Source: Sphingopyxis sp.
GTDB taxonomy: Bacteria > Pseudomonadota > Alphaproteobacteria > Sphingomonadales > Sphingomonadaceae
NCBI GenBank assembly: GCA_013821905.1
Contig: PNJO01000004.1
Span: 1-55,740 of the forward strand
Direction of reading: 5' to 3'
Length of the DNA stretch: 55,740 nt
The notes under the pieces are model-generated. The model was given only the letters and a program-made list of their open reading frames with translations, ran no database searches and had not been told where the DNA came from. Shown here piece after piece: positions 16,878 to 25,369 of this stretch. Every line of letters begins with the position of its first letter. The first letter of the stretch is position 1. The position numbers and the translations under genes were made by a program.

Positions 16878-18341
16878 GTGAGCGTCAAAGTCGAGACCCT
16901 GATCCTGTTCGGCGCAACGGGCGACCTTGCGCAGCGCATGCTGTTCCCCTCGCTCTACAATCTCCATGTCGACGGACTGCTCGCCGACGAGCTGACCATC
17001 ATCGCCTCGGGGCGGTCGCAGATGGACCGCGCCGGCTGCCATGCGATGGTGCGCGCGGCGCTGGCCGATCATCTGCCCGCCGACCGGCTCGACGATGCGC
17101 AGATCGCGGGCTTCCTCGAACGCGTCGATTATTGCCCCGTCGATGCCGGCGCGGGCACCGGTTACGACGCGCTGGCCGCGCAGCTCGGCGACCGGCTCGG
17201 CCGCCCGATCGGCGCCTATCTCTCGACCCCGCCGTCGATGTTCGGCCCGATCGCGCAGGGGCTCAAGGCCGCCGGCATAGCCTGCGCCGAATGCCGCATC
17301 GCGATGGAAAAGCCGATCGGCCACGATCTCGCCTCGTCGCACGCGGTGAATGCCGAGGTCGGCGACGCCTTTGCCGAGGACCATGTTTTCCGCATCGACC
17401 ATTATCTGGGCAAGGAGACGGTCCAGAACCTGCTCGCACTGCGCTTTGCGAACATGCTGTTCGAGCCGCTGTGGAATGCGCAGGCGATCGACCATGTCCA
17501 GATCACCGTCGCCGAGACCGTCGGGCTCGAGGGGCGCGTTTCCTATTATGACGGCGTCGGCGCGCTGAAGGACATGGTGCAGAACCATATGCTCCAGCTG
17601 CTCGCGATCATCGCGATGGAGCCGCCCGCGAGCGTGTCCTCGACCGCGGTGCGCGACGAAAAGGTCAAGCTGCTCCGCTCCTTGCGCAAGATGAGCGCCG
17701 ACGATGTGAAGGCGCACAGCGTCAAAGGACAATATACGAGCGGCGCGGTCAATGGCGGCGCGGTCGCGGGCTATGCCGACGAGCTCGGCAATCCGTCGAA
17801 CACCGAAACCTTCGTCGCGCTGAAAGCCTATATCGACAATTGGCGCTGGAAGGGCGTGCCCTTCTACCTGCGCACCGGCAAGCGGATGCCCGAACGCAAA
17901 TCGGAAGTGCTGATCCAGTTCAAGCCGGTGCCGCACAATATCTTCGCGCGCGTCGGCGCGGGCAAGCTCGATGCGAACAGCATGATCATCAACCTGCAGC
18001 CCGAGGAGAATATAAGGGTCAAGGTGATGGCGAAGCAGCCCGGGCTCGACCGCGACGGGGTGAAGCTGAAAGAAGTGACGATGGACGTCTCGCTCTCGCA
18101 CAGCTTTGCCGGCGAGCGGCGGCGCATCGCCTATGAACGCCTGCTGCTCGACTTCATCGAGGGCGACCAGACGCTGTTCGTGCGCCGTGACGAGGTCGAG
18201 GCGCAGTGGCAGTGGATCGATTCGATCCGCGATGCCTGGGCGGCGGTCGATATGGTGCCGCAGAATTACACGGCGGGAAGCTGGGGGCCGTCGAGCGCAA
18301 TCGCACTGATCGAGCGCGACGGAGCGAGCTGGCATGATTGA
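16878..18341 (+). CDS. zwf: Glucose-6-phosphate 1-dehydrogenase
   Basis: A 487-residue G6PDH, the entry to the Entner-Doudoroff route. NADP-binding GATGDLA lies at residues 13-19, the phosphate/catalytic motif RIDHYLGKE at about 172, and YLRTGKRMPER at about 330. I chose the GTG at 16878 because AAGGGG (16866-16871) stands six bases before it, whereas the in-frame ATG at 16872 directly abuts that sequence. edd and eda follow on the same strand, each gap holding a palindromic repeat. The usual pgl gene between zwf and edd is missing. Confidence 0.96.
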   Translation: MSVKVETLILFGATGDLAQRMLFPSLYNLHVDGLLADELTIIASGRSQMDRAGCHAMVRAALADHLPADRLDDAQIAGFLERVDYCPVDAGAGTGYDALAAQLGDRLGRPIGAYLSTPPSMFGPIAQGLKAAGIACAECRIAMEKPIGHDLASSHAVNAEVGDAFAEDHVFRIDHYLGKETVQNLLALRFANMLFEPLWNAQAIDHVQITVAETVGLEGRVSYYDGVGALKDMVQNHMLQLLAIIAMEPPASVSSTAVRDEKVKLLRSLRKMSADDVKAHSVKGQYTSGAVNGGAVAGYADELGNPSNTETFVALKAYIDNWRWKGVPFYLRTGKRMPERKSEVLIQFKPVPHNIFARVGAGKLDANSMIINLQPEENIRVKVMAKQPGLDRDGVKLKEVTMDVSLSHSFAGERRRIAYERLLLDFIEGDQTLFVRRDEVEAQWQWIDSIRDAWAAVDMVPQNYTAGSWGPSSAIALIERDGASWHD

Positions 18342-18351
18342 CGATCAACAT

Positions 18352-18429
18352 CGTCATCCCAGCGAAAGCTGGGATCGCATGCTGCTCAGTGCCTTGCGGA
18401 CAGCGATCCCAGCTTTCGCTGGGATGACG
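18352..18429. repeat. Palindromic repeat between zwf and edd
   Basis: Perfect 27-nt arms (18352-18378, 18403-18429), CATCCCAGCGAAAGCTGGGA type, 24-nt loop. Confidence 0.92.
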
Positions 18430-18439
18430 GGAAACAACC

Positions 18440-20281
18440 ATGACTGAGTTGAACGGCACCATCGCCGCGGTCACCGACCGCATCATCGCCCGCAGCGCGC
18501 CGCGCCGCGCCGCCTATCTCGACCTGATGGAGCGCCAGCGCGACGCCGGGACCAATCGCGGCAATCTGTCGTGCGGCAATCTTGCGCACGGCTTCGCCGC
18601 GGCGGAGGGCGACAAGGCCGTCATTCGCGGCGGCGCGGCGATGAACATCGGCATCGTTACCGCCTATAACGACATGCTCTCGGCGCATCAGCCGTACGGA
18701 CGTTTCCCCGAACAGATCAAATTGTTCGCGCGCGAGGCCGGCGCGACCGCGCAGGTCGCGGGCGGCGTTCCGGCGATGTGCGACGGCGTGACGCAGGGGC
18801 AGGCGGGCATGGACCTGTCGCTGTTCAGCCGCGACAATATCGCGCAGGGCACCGCGATCGCACTCAGCCACGCGATGTTCGAGGGCGCGCTGCTGCTCGG
18901 CATCTGCGACAAGATCGTTCCGGGGCTGCTGATCGGCGCGCTGCGTTTCGGCCATCTGCCGACGATCCTCGTGCCTGCGGGCCCGATGCCCTCGGGCCTC
19001 GCGAACAAGGAAAAGCAGCGCGTCCGCCAGCTCTATGCCGAAGGCAAGGCAAGCCGCGACGAGCTGCTCGAAGCCGAGGCAGCCTCCTATCACGGCGCGG
19101 GCACCTGCACCTTCTACGGCACCGCGAACAGCAACCAGATGATGATGGAGCTGATGGGGCTCCATATCCCCGCCGCCGCTTTCGTCCACCCGAACACCAA
19201 GCTGCGGCAGGAACTGACGCGCGCCGCGACGCACCGGCTGACGCGGATCGGCTGGAACGGCGACGATTATCGCCCGCTAGCGCGTTGCATCGACGAAAAG
19301 GCGATCGTCAACGCCGCGATCGGCCTGCTCGCGACGGGCGGCTCGACCAACCATGCGATCCATCTGCCCGCGATCGCGCGCGCAGCCGGGATCGTCATCG
19401 ACTGGCAGGATTTCGACGAGCTCAGCCACGCGGTGCCTTTGCTCGCGCGCGTCTATCCGAACGGCGCGGGCGACGTGAACAATTTTCACGCCGCGGGCGG
19501 GATCGGCTTTATCGTTCGCGAATTGCTCGGCGCGGGGCTGCTCCACGGCGACATATTGACCGTCGGCGGGATGATGGCCGATTATGCCGCCGAGCCCGTG
19601 CTCGTGAACGACGAACTCCATTGGCAGGCTGCCCCCGCCGAGAGCCGCGACGATACGATGCTGCGCCCGGTCGCGGCGCCTTTCTCGCCCGATGGCGGGA
19701 TGCGGCTGCTGTCGGGCAACCTCGGCCGCGCGATCATCAAGACGAGTGCGGTCGCCGAGGATCGCTGGACGATCGAGGCGCCGGTTCGCATCTTCAGCGA
19801 CCAGAATCAGGTGCTGACCGCGTTCAAGGCGGGTGAGCTCGACCGCGACGTCGTCGTCGTCGTCCGCTTCCAGGGCCCGCGCGCCAACGGCATGCCCGAA
19901 CTGCACAAGCTGACCCCGGCGCTCGGCGTGCTGCAGGACAAGGGCTATCGTGTCGCGCTGCTCACCGACGGCCGTATGTCGGGCGCGAGCGGCAAGGTGC
20001 CGGCGGTGATCCACCTCTCACCCGAAGCCTTGCCCGGCCCCGACGGGGTCAGCGGCCCGCTCGCCTGCCTCCAGGATGGTGACATCGTGCGCGTCTGCGC
20101 GGTGAACGGCGAAGTCGTCGCACTGGTCGACGAAGCCGAATGGGCGGCGCGCGCGCCGGCGGTCGCACCGCCGCCCGCGCTCGGCGTCGGCCGCGAATTG
20201 TTCGCGCTGTTCCGTCTTCACGCCGACGAAGCGGAAAAAGGCGGCTCGGCGATGCTCGCGGCGATGGAGACGGTTACCTGA
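18440..20281 (+). CDS. edd: Phosphogluconate dehydratase
   Basis: A 613-residue IlvD/Edd-family Fe-S dehydratase that converts 6-phosphogluconate to KDPG. Edd-type segments include [37 protein letters not shown] (cluster Cys), [20 protein letters not shown] (second cluster Cys) and [20 protein letters not shown]. Length is normal for Edd and longer than IlvD. It is the second gene of the zwf-edd-eda set, with its start 10 bp after a palindromic repeat. Confidence 0.97.
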   Translation: MTELNGTIAAVTDRIIARSAPRRAAYLDLMERQRDAGTNRGNLSCGNLAHGFAAAEGDKAVIRGGAAMNIGIVTAYNDMLSAHQPYGRFPEQIKLFAREAGATAQVAGGVPAMCDGVTQGQAGMDLSLFSRDNIAQGTAIALSHAMFEGALLLGICDKIVPGLLIGALRFGHLPTILVPAGPMPSGLANKEKQRVRQLYAEGKASRDELLEAEAASYHGAGTCTFYGTANSNQMMMELMGLHIPAAAFVHPNTKLRQELTRAATHRLTRIGWNGDDYRPLARCIDEKAIVNAAIGLLATGGSTNHAIHLPAIARAAGIVIDWQDFDELSHAVPLLARVYPNGAGDVNNFHAAGGIGFIVRELLGAGLLHGDILTVGGMMADYAAEPVLVNDELHWQAAPAESRDDTMLRPVAAPFSPDGGMRLLSGNLGRAIIKTSAVAEDRWTIEAPVRIFSDQNQVLTAFKAGELDRDVVVVVRFQGPRANGMPELHKLTPALGVLQDKGYRVALLTDGRMSGASGKVPAVIHLSPEALPGPDGVSGPLACLQDGDIVRVCAVNGEVVALVDEAEWAARAPAVAPPPALGVGRELFALFRLHADEAEKGGSAMLAAMETVT

Positions 20282-20286
20282 CCTTC

Positions 20287-20364
20287 CGTCATCCCGGCGA
20301 AGGCCGGGATCTCGACGGTGGTGTCAAACGCAATGATGAGATCCCGGCCTTCGCCGGGATGACG
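20287..20364. repeat. Palindromic repeat between edd and eda
   Basis: Perfect 27-nt arms (20287-20313, 20338-20364), CATCCCGGCGAAGGCCGGGA type, 24-nt loop. It begins 5 bp after the edd stop and ends 16 bp before the eda start. Confidence 0.92.
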
Positions 20365-20380
20365 AAGAAGGTGTGACAGA

Positions 20381-21001
20381 ATGTCCGACAGCGGTATCGA
20401 GCAGATCATGCGTTTGGCGCCGGTTATCCCGGTGATCGTCATCGACCGGGTCGAAGATGCGGTGCCGATGGCCGAGGCGCTCGTCGCGGGCGGGCTGAAG
20501 GTGTTCGAGGTGACGATGCGCACCCCCGCCGCGCTCGACGCGATCCGCGCGATGAAGGCGGTGCCGGGCGCGGTGGTCGGCGCGGGCACGGTGCTCAATC
20601 CGCACATGCTGCAGGACGCGCTCGACGCGGGCTCCGAATTCATCGTTTCGCCGGGACTCACCGACAGCCTGGGTCAGGCGGCGGTGACGGCGGGCATTCC
20701 CTTCCTGCCCGGGGTCGCCAATGCGGCGAACATCATGGCGGGGCTCGACCTGGGGCTCGACAGCTTCAAATTCTTCCCCGCCGCGACGAGCGGCGGCATC
20801 CCGGCGCTCAAGGCGCTGACGGGCCCGTTCGGCGGGGTCAATTTCTGCCCGACCGGCGGCATCAGCGCCGCGACCGCGCCCGACTGGCTCGCGCTCGATC
20901 CGGTGCTCTGCGTCGGCGGCAGCTGGGTCGTCCCGTCGGGGCCGCTCGATCCGGTGCGGGTCGAAGCGCTGGCGCGCGAGGCGGCGGCGCTCAGACCCTG
21001 A
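20381..21001 (+). CDS. eda: 2-dehydro-3-deoxy-phosphogluconate (KDPG) aldolase
   Basis: A 206-residue class I aldolase that cleaves KDPG to pyruvate and glyceraldehyde 3-phosphate. The Schiff-base Lys is K130 in LDSFKFFPA and the catalytic Glu is E43 in VFEVTMRTP; GAGTVLNP and CPTGGIS are phosphate-binding loops. Third gene of the Entner-Doudoroff set. Its stop lies two bases before the next repeat. Confidence 0.97.
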   Translation: MSDSGIEQIMRLAPVIPVIVIDRVEDAVPMAEALVAGGLKVFEVTMRTPAALDAIRAMKAVPGAVVGAGTVLNPHMLQDALDAGSEFIVSPGLTDSLGQAAVTAGIPFLPGVANAANIMAGLDLGLDSFKFFPAATSGGIPALKALTGPFGGVNFCPTGGISAATAPDWLALDPVLCVGGSWVVPSGPLDPVRVEALAREAAALRP

Positions 21002-21002
21002 T

Positions 21003-21080
21003 CGTCATCCCAGCGAAAGCTGGGATCTCCATCGGGCAAGCACCAGTCTGCCTCCGGTCCCAGCTTTCGCTGGGACGACC
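21003..21080. repeat. Palindromic repeat after eda
   Basis: Arms 21003-21029 and 21056-21080, CATCCCAGCGAAAGCTGGGA type, with minor mismatches at the right end. Confidence 0.88.
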
Positions 21081-21131
21081 GAAATGGGTCCATTGATAAA
21101 CGCCATCTTTACTGCCATCGTGCCTTTGTAA

Positions 21132-21149
21132 AACGGCAATATAGCCGTT
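21132..21149 (+). promoter_or_regulatory. Dyad before the acylglycerol gene cluster
   Basis: AACGGC-AATATA-GCCGTT ends just before the GGGGAG ribosome binding site of the first cluster gene. It could be an operator or a leader hairpin over the ribosome binding site. No regulator gene is adjacent. Confidence 0.3.
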
Positions 21150-21158
21150 GGTGGGGAG

Positions 21159-22745
21159 ATGCGCGTGCCGAGGCCGCAGCCGCATTTGGAAGAAGTCCTG
21201 GCGTCCGAACCCGGACCCCATATCGCCGCGCTCTTCGATTTCGACGGGACGATCATCTCCGGCTATTCGGCGACCGCGATGCTGCGCGAGAAATTCCAGC
21301 GCCGCGAAATGTCGGTCGAGGAGATCGCCGAAACCGCGCAGGTCATCGCGCAGCACAGTCTCGGCCAGATCGGTTTCTCGGGGCTGATGTCCGCCGCCGC
21401 CAAATTCATGAGGGGCGTCGACGAGGAAAGCTTCAGCCAGTTCGGCGAGGAGCTCTACAAGAAGCATATCGCGCGGAAAATCTATCCCGAGACGCGCGCG
21501 ATCATCGAGGCGCATCAGGCGAAGGGACACCGCGTCGCGATCATCTCGTCGGCGACGATCTACCAGATCGAACCGACCGCGCGCGATCTCGGCATCACCG
21601 ACATCAAATGCTCGGCCTATGAAATCGAGGATGGCGTCTTCACCGGCGAGATCATCCGCCCCCTGTGTTTCGGCGAGGGCAAGGTGCTCGCCGCCGAGGA
21701 ACTGGCGGCCGAATATGGCCTCGATCTCGACCAGAGCTTTTTCTACTCCGACAGCGACGACGACATCGAACTGCTCGAACGCGTCGGCAAGCCGCGCCCG
21801 CTCAATCCGAACATGAAGCTCAAAGGCATCGCCGACGAGCGGGGCTGGCCGGTGCAGCGCTTCGCGAGCCGTGGCACGCCGTCGTGGGTCGATTACACCC
21901 GCACCATCTATGCCACCGGATCGCTCGTCGGTGCGTTCGCGGCGGGCCTGCCGATCTGGGCGCTCACCCGCTCGCAGCGCGAGGCGGCGAATTTCTCGAT
22001 CGGGCTGTTCGGCGACTTCGCGACCGCGATCACCGGCGTCGAACTCGAGGTCGAGGACGAGCGGCATCTCTGGTCGTCGCGCCCCTGCGTCTTCATCTTC
22101 AACCATCAGAGCAAGGCGGACGTGATGATCCTCGCCAAGCTCATCCGCCGCGACATGGGTGGGGTGGGGAAGAAGGAAATCAAGGACATCCCCATTCTCG
22201 GCAAGCTGATGGAATGGGGCGGTACCGTCTTCGTCGACCGCGCCGACGGCAAGAGCGCGATCAAGGCGATGGAGCCTTTGGTCGATGCGATTCAAAAGGA
22301 AGGCAAGTCGATCTGCATCGCGCCCGAGGGCACGCGCAGCCTGACGCCCAAGCTCGAACCCTTCAAGAAGGGCGCCTTCCACCTCGCGATGCAGGCGGGG
22401 GTGCCGATCGTCCCGATCGTGATCCACAACGCCACCGACGTCGCGCCGAAGAACGAGTTCGTGATGCGCCCCGCGACGGTGCGCGTCACCGTGCTGCCGC
22501 CGGTCGATACGTCGAAATGGAAGGTCGCGACGCTGAACGATCATGTCCGCGATGTGCGGAACATGTTCCTGCGCACGCTGGGACAGGCGGAGGAAAGCGT
22601 CGCGGAATCGGTCGCGACCGAACCCGCGCCCGGAACGGAGCTGGTGAAGAAGGGGCCGGCGAAAAAGGCGCCCGTCAAAAAGGCTGCACCGAAAAAGAAG
22701 GCTGCGGAAAAGAAAGCCCATCCCCGAAAGGGAGGGAAAGCTTAG
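21159..22745 (+). CDS. HAD-IB phosphatase / 1-acylglycerol-3-phosphate acyltransferase fusion (HAD-PlsC)
   Basis: A 528-residue two-domain protein. Residues about 20-235 are a HAD-IB (SerB-like) phosphatase: DFDGT at 27-31, ISSAT near 130, and YSDSDDDIELL for metal binding. Residues about 290-470 are a PlsC acyltransferase: NHQSKAD with H316 and D321, and EGTRS near 390. Together they could acylate lysophosphatidate and remove a phosphate to give diacylglycerol. The tail is Lys/Ala-rich (KKAAPKKKAAEKK). GTG at 21165 is six bases from GGGGAG and may be the true start; the ATG at 21159 is reported because it abuts the same frame. Mycobacterium tuberculosis Rv2483c has the same fusion. Confidence 0.88.
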   Translation: MRVPRPQPHLEEVLASEPGPHIAALFDFDGTIISGYSATAMLREKFQRREMSVEEIAETAQVIAQHSLGQIGFSGLMSAAAKFMRGVDEESFSQFGEELYKKHIARKIYPETRAIIEAHQAKGHRVAIISSATIYQIEPTARDLGITDIKCSAYEIEDGVFTGEIIRPLCFGEGKVLAAEELAAEYGLDLDQSFFYSDSDDDIELLERVGKPRPLNPNMKLKGIADERGWPVQRFASRGTPSWVDYTRTIYATGSLVGAFAAGLPIWALTRSQREAANFSIGLFGDFATAITGVELEVEDERHLWSSRPCVFIFNHQSKADVMILAKLIRRDMGGVGKKEIKDIPILGKLMEWGGTVFVDRADGKSAIKAMEPLVDAIQKEGKSICIAPEGTRSLTPKLEPFKKGAFHLAMQAGVPIVPIVIHNATDVAPKNEFVMRPATVRVTVLPPVDTSKWKVATLNDHVRDVRNMFLRTLGQAEESVAESVATEPAPGTELVKKGPAKKAPVKKAAPKKKAAEKKAHPRKGGKA

Positions 22746-22759
22746 CGCATGTCCGACAT

Positions 22760-22857
22760 CGTCATTGCGAGCGAAGCGAAGCAATCTCCAGCCATCGACC
22801 TTGCACGATGGTCGCGAGCCGGGGATTGCCGCGTCGCTTCGCTCCTCGCAATGACGG
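22760..22857. repeat. Palindromic repeat, CGTCATTGCGAGCGAAGC type
   Basis: A different repeat type: CGTCATTGCGAGCGAAGCGA at 22760 and its near-complement ending TCGCAATGACG at 22856, with a longer loop. It lies between the HAD-PlsC and PlsB-like genes. Confidence 0.85.
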
Positions 22858-22868
22858 CGGTCTAGCCT

Positions 22869-25223
22869 ATGGCCGACGGAACGCCCCGCACCCCGATCCT
22901 GGTGGAGCAGGCGGCCGACCGGCTCTATATCATCGACGCGCGCAACGGGGTCGAGCGGGGCATATTGCTCGACTGGATCCACGCGACGTTTGACGATCCC
23001 GGGGGCGATCGCGAGCCGCAATGGGCGAGCCTCGACATCGAGGACGGCGATCATGCGCTGCCCGTCGACGTGCTGCAGGCGCGGCTCGGCGGCGCGGCGT
23101 CGCGGCAGGTGGTGCCGCTGCGCGTCGCATGGCGCATCCCCAATTTCGACCGCGACCGCGCGCTCAAATTCCGGCACCTGATCTTCGGCGATCCGCGCCA
23201 TCCCGGCCCCTTGCGCGCGCGGCTGATCCTGATGCGCGACCGGCGGCGCGCGCAAATCCTGGTCGGCGAGGCGGCGACGCTCGACAATTTGCGCGACCGT
23301 TTCTGCGCACAGACCGGCGGCGGTGACGGCGAGGGCGCCGACAGCCCCGAATTCGCGGGCTTCGTCGCGCGGCAGGCGGCGCTCGCGCTCGACGTCGCCG
23401 AGCGCGGCATCCGGGGCACGCGCTACAAGGTGCCGCGCTTCGTCGCCGACAGCCTGCGCACCAGCCCCAAGTTCCGCGCCGCGCTGGCCGATTTGTCCGA
23501 GCAGCTTGGACGCCCCGTTGCCGACCTTTATCGCGAGGCGCGGCCGCTGATGAAGGAGGTCATCGCGCGGCCGTCGGCGCTGTTCCTCGACCTGCGTGCG
23601 CGGCTCGACCGGATGATGTTCGGCGGCTACGCGCCCGAGATGGAGGTCGACGCCGCCGAGCTCGCCAAGCTGCGCGGCATCCTCCGCGAGCATCCGACCG
23701 CGATCCTCTTCACGCACAAGACCTATATCGACGGCGCGACGCCCAGCCGCCTGACCTATGAGAACGATATGCCGATGCTGCACAGCTTCGGCGGCGCGAA
23801 CCTCGACTTCGCGGTGATGGGCGAATTCTTCCGCCGCTCGGGGATGATCTTCATCCGTCGCAGTTTCCAGGACCAGCCGGTCTATAAGCTCGTGCTACGC
23901 CACTATATCGCCTGGCTGCTCGCCAAACGCTTTCCGCTCTCTTGGGCGTTCGAGGGGACGCGCTCGCGCCTCGGCAAGCTGATGCCGCCGAAATACGGCC
24001 TGATGAAATATGTCCTCGACGCCGCGCACGCGACCGGCACGCAGGACGTTCATTTCATCCCCTTCGTCACCAGTTTCGACCTGATCCGCGACGTCGAGGA
24101 ATATGCCGCCGAGCAGACGGGGCGAAGCAAGAAGCCCGAAAGCCTGTCGTGGTTCATCGGCTATATGAAGAGCCTGAAGGAACCGTCGGGGCGCATCCGC
24201 CTCGACATCGGCGATCCGGTGGTGATTGCGGAAGCGCCCGGGCCCGACGACAAGCGCGCGCTCGAACGCATCGCCTTCGCGGTTGCGGTCGAGGCGAACC
24301 GCGTCACCCCGCTCACCGTCACCTCGGTGATGTGCCTGATCCTGCTCGGGCTCGCGCCGCGCGGCGCGACCGCTGCCGAATTGCTCGCGGCGATCGCGGC
24401 GATCACCGACTGGGCGCGCGTGCGCGGCATCCGGCTCAGCAAGGAGCTGGCGGAAGGGTGCGAGAGCGCGATTACCGCCACCGTCGATACGCTGATCGCC
24501 GGCGGCCTGCTCACCCGCTACGAGGCGGGGAGCGAGAATGTCTATTCGATCGACCCTGCCAAGCACCCGATGGCGAGTTACTACCGCAACATCATCGCGC
24601 ACCATTTCCTCGACCGCGCGATGATCGAGCTGGCGCTGTTCCAGCTGCGCGATACCGACAGGGGCGATACGACGGCGGCTTTCTGGGATCATGTCGACCG
24701 GCTGCGCGACCTGTTCAAGTTCGAATTCTTCTACCCCCCGCGCGACGAGCATCGCGCTGCGATCGAGGCCGAACTGACGCGCATCGACCCCGTGTGGGAC
24801 CGGCGTCTGGCGAGCGGCGCGAGCGGCGTCGCGTCGCTGATCCGCCGCTGCCAGCCGGTCGTCGGCCACGCGATCCTGCTGCCCTTTGCCGAGGCCTATT
24901 CGGTCGTCGCCGAACTGCTCACGCGCGCGAGGCCGGGGGACGAGGTCGATGCGAAGGCGCTGCTTGAGGCCGCGCTGGTCGAAGGGCGGCAGGCCTATCT
25001 GCTTCGCCGGATCAGCAGCGAGGCGGCGATCGGCAAGCTGCTGTTTGAAAACGCCTTGTCGCTGATGCGGCATATGGGGCTCGCCGAAGCCGCAGCGCCG
25101 GAGGCCCTCGCCGGACGGCGCGCCTTGCTTCTGGAACTGCGCGGGCTCGCCAACGTCATGGAATCGATGCGCCTGTCGACGACGGCGCTGGCGGATAGAT
25201 TGCCGGGAGGATCGGATGCCTAA
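22869..25223 (+). CDS. plsB: Glycerol-3-phosphate 1-O-acyltransferase (PlsB-like)
   Basis: A 784-residue PlsB-type acyltransferase, which transfers an acyl group to sn-1 of glycerol 3-phosphate to give lysophosphatidate. The catalytic H-x4-D is THKTYIDGATP (H283, D288). Motif II-like FFRRSGMIFIRRSF follows, then FEGTRSRLGK near 362 and FIPFVTSFD. The N-terminal 190 residues and the C-terminal helical region are longer than in PlsC proteins and match the PlsB plan. The start 8 bp after the repeat leaves little room for a promoter, so expression from the HAD-PlsC promoter is likely. In M. tuberculosis plsB2 (Rv2482c) neighbours the HAD-PlsC fusion in the same way. Confidence 0.87.
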   Translation: MADGTPRTPILVEQAADRLYIIDARNGVERGILLDWIHATFDDPGGDREPQWASLDIEDGDHALPVDVLQARLGGAASRQVVPLRVAWRIPNFDRDRALKFRHLIFGDPRHPGPLRARLILMRDRRRAQILVGEAATLDNLRDRFCAQTGGGDGEGADSPEFAGFVARQAALALDVAERGIRGTRYKVPRFVADSLRTSPKFRAALADLSEQLGRPVADLYREARPLMKEVIARPSALFLDLRARLDRMMFGGYAPEMEVDAAELAKLRGILREHPTAILFTHKTYIDGATPSRLTYENDMPMLHSFGGANLDFAVMGEFFRRSGMIFIRRSFQDQPVYKLVLRHYIAWLLAKRFPLSWAFEGTRSRLGKLMPPKYGLMKYVLDAAHATGTQDVHFIPFVTSFDLIRDVEEYAAEQTGRSKKPESLSWFIGYMKSLKEPSGRIRLDIGDPVVIAEAPGPDDKRALERIAFAVAVEANRVTPLTVTSVMCLILLGLAPRGATAAELLAAIAAITDWARVRGIRLSKELAEGCESAITATVDTLIAGGLLTRYEAGSENVYSIDPAKHPMASYYRNIIAHHFLDRAMIELALFQLRDTDRGDTTAAFWDHVDRLRDLFKFEFFYPPRDEHRAAIEAELTRIDPVWDRRLASGASGVASLIRRCQPVVGHAILLPFAEAYSVVAELLTRARPGDEVDAKALLEAALVEGRQAYLLRRISSEAAIGKLLFENALSLMRHMGLAEAAAPEALAGRRALLLELRGLANVMESMRLSTTALADRLPGGSDA

Positions 25224-25240
25224 GCTTTCACCCCTCTTCC

Positions 25241-25341
25241 GTCATCCCGGCGAAGGCCGGGATCTCACCCTCTCGACACAACGCACCGGCGAGATCGTGT
25301 TGGGAGTCACGTGCCTCCCAGCCCCCTTCGCCGGGATGACG
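25241..25341. repeat. Degenerate palindromic repeat
   Basis: The left arm (25241-25267) is intact and of the CATCCCGGCGAAGGCCGGGA type. The right arm keeps only CCTTCGCCGGGATGACG at its outer end and the loop is long, so the element appears damaged. Confidence 0.8.
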
Positions 25342-25369
25342 AATGGTTGGCCCTGCCAAGGAACCCGAT

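Noticed and set aside
20991-23783. 930-codon antisense frame across the HAD-PlsC and PlsB-like genes
   Set aside because: Runs through a palindromic repeat and has no domain; sense frames carry catalytic motifs.
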